A stretch of DNA of 5,682 bases from RGIG8775 sp045121195. GTDB taxonomy: Bacteria > Bacillota > Clostridia > Oscillospirales > CAG-272. Shown here piece after piece: positions 5,654 to 5,682 of this stretch (the stretch's first letter is position 1; each line of letters begins with the position of its first letter). The translations under genes and the position numbers were made by a program. The stretch spans positions 1 through 5,682 of the forward strand of contig JBGVFO010000128.1 of assembly GCA_045121195.1 (NCBI GenBank). Direction: 5' to 3'. The notes under the pieces are model-generated. The model saw nothing but the letters and a program-made list of their open reading frames with translations, did not search any database and had not been told where the DNA came from.

Positions 5654-5682
5654 GAAAGCAACCAAATTTGATTTTGTTCATG

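Noticed and set aside
5595..5681. Minus-strand 28-codon open frame at the right edge
   Set aside because: It overlaps the GC hairpin and the repeat. Its upstream region is outside the window, so no ribosome binding site can be seen, and the peptide has no features that support coding.

Overview
The window looks like chromosomal DNA from an anaerobic Gram-positive bacterium of the class Clostridia, probably an uncultured gut lineage near the Oscillospirales or Christensenellales. This placement is an inference. It rests on purine-rich Shine-Dalgarno sequences (AGAGG, GGAGG, GGAG), sigma-A type TTGACA/TATAAT promoters in AT-rich gaps between moderately GC-rich genes, compact GC-stem/T-tract terminators, and the gene types present. 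There is no rRNA, tRNA, CRISPR array or recognisable transposase.

Layout from left to right: an inverted-repeat copy at the left edge (1-39); a rho-independent terminator (50-82) for a minus-strand GPH-family (glycoside-pentoside-hexuronide:cation symporter) sugar transporter (117-1553), which has its own strong promoter (1686-1714) and a leader of about 125 nt; a terminator (1797-1826) closing a two-gene minus-strand operon of a membrane-anchored alpha/beta hydrolase (3133-4086, first gene) and a nickel-pincer lactate racemase LarA (1840-3120, second gene, 12 nt downstream); a 147-bp divergent promoter region (4087-4233) with two back-to-back promoters and a 7-6-7 inverted repeat over the minus-strand -35; a plus-strand gene for an unusual long PlsC-like acyltransferase with a zinc ribbon and an unrecognised C-terminal domain (4234-5517); its terminator (5532-5565); a second copy of the left-edge repeat in opposite orientation (5566-5604); and a GC-rich imperfect palindrome near the right edge.

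How the genes may work together: LarA has every catalytic and cofactor-binding residue I know of at the same residue numbers as Lactobacillus plantarum LarA, so it should be an active 2-hydroxyacid racemase if the cell makes the NPN cofactor (larB, larC and larE are not in the window). The co-transcribed hydrolase has a complete Ser-Asp-His triad and could supply or process a hydroxyacid ester or related substrate; this is a guess from gene order. The GPH transporter is transcribed separately and may import a sugar or sugar acid. The acyltransferase is divergently transcribed and probably belongs to lipid metabolism, not to the same pathway.

The least explained items are the 39-bp repeat that sits just past a terminator at both ends of the segment, the acyltransferase-zinc ribbon-unknown domain fusion, and the hydrolase-larA pairing.
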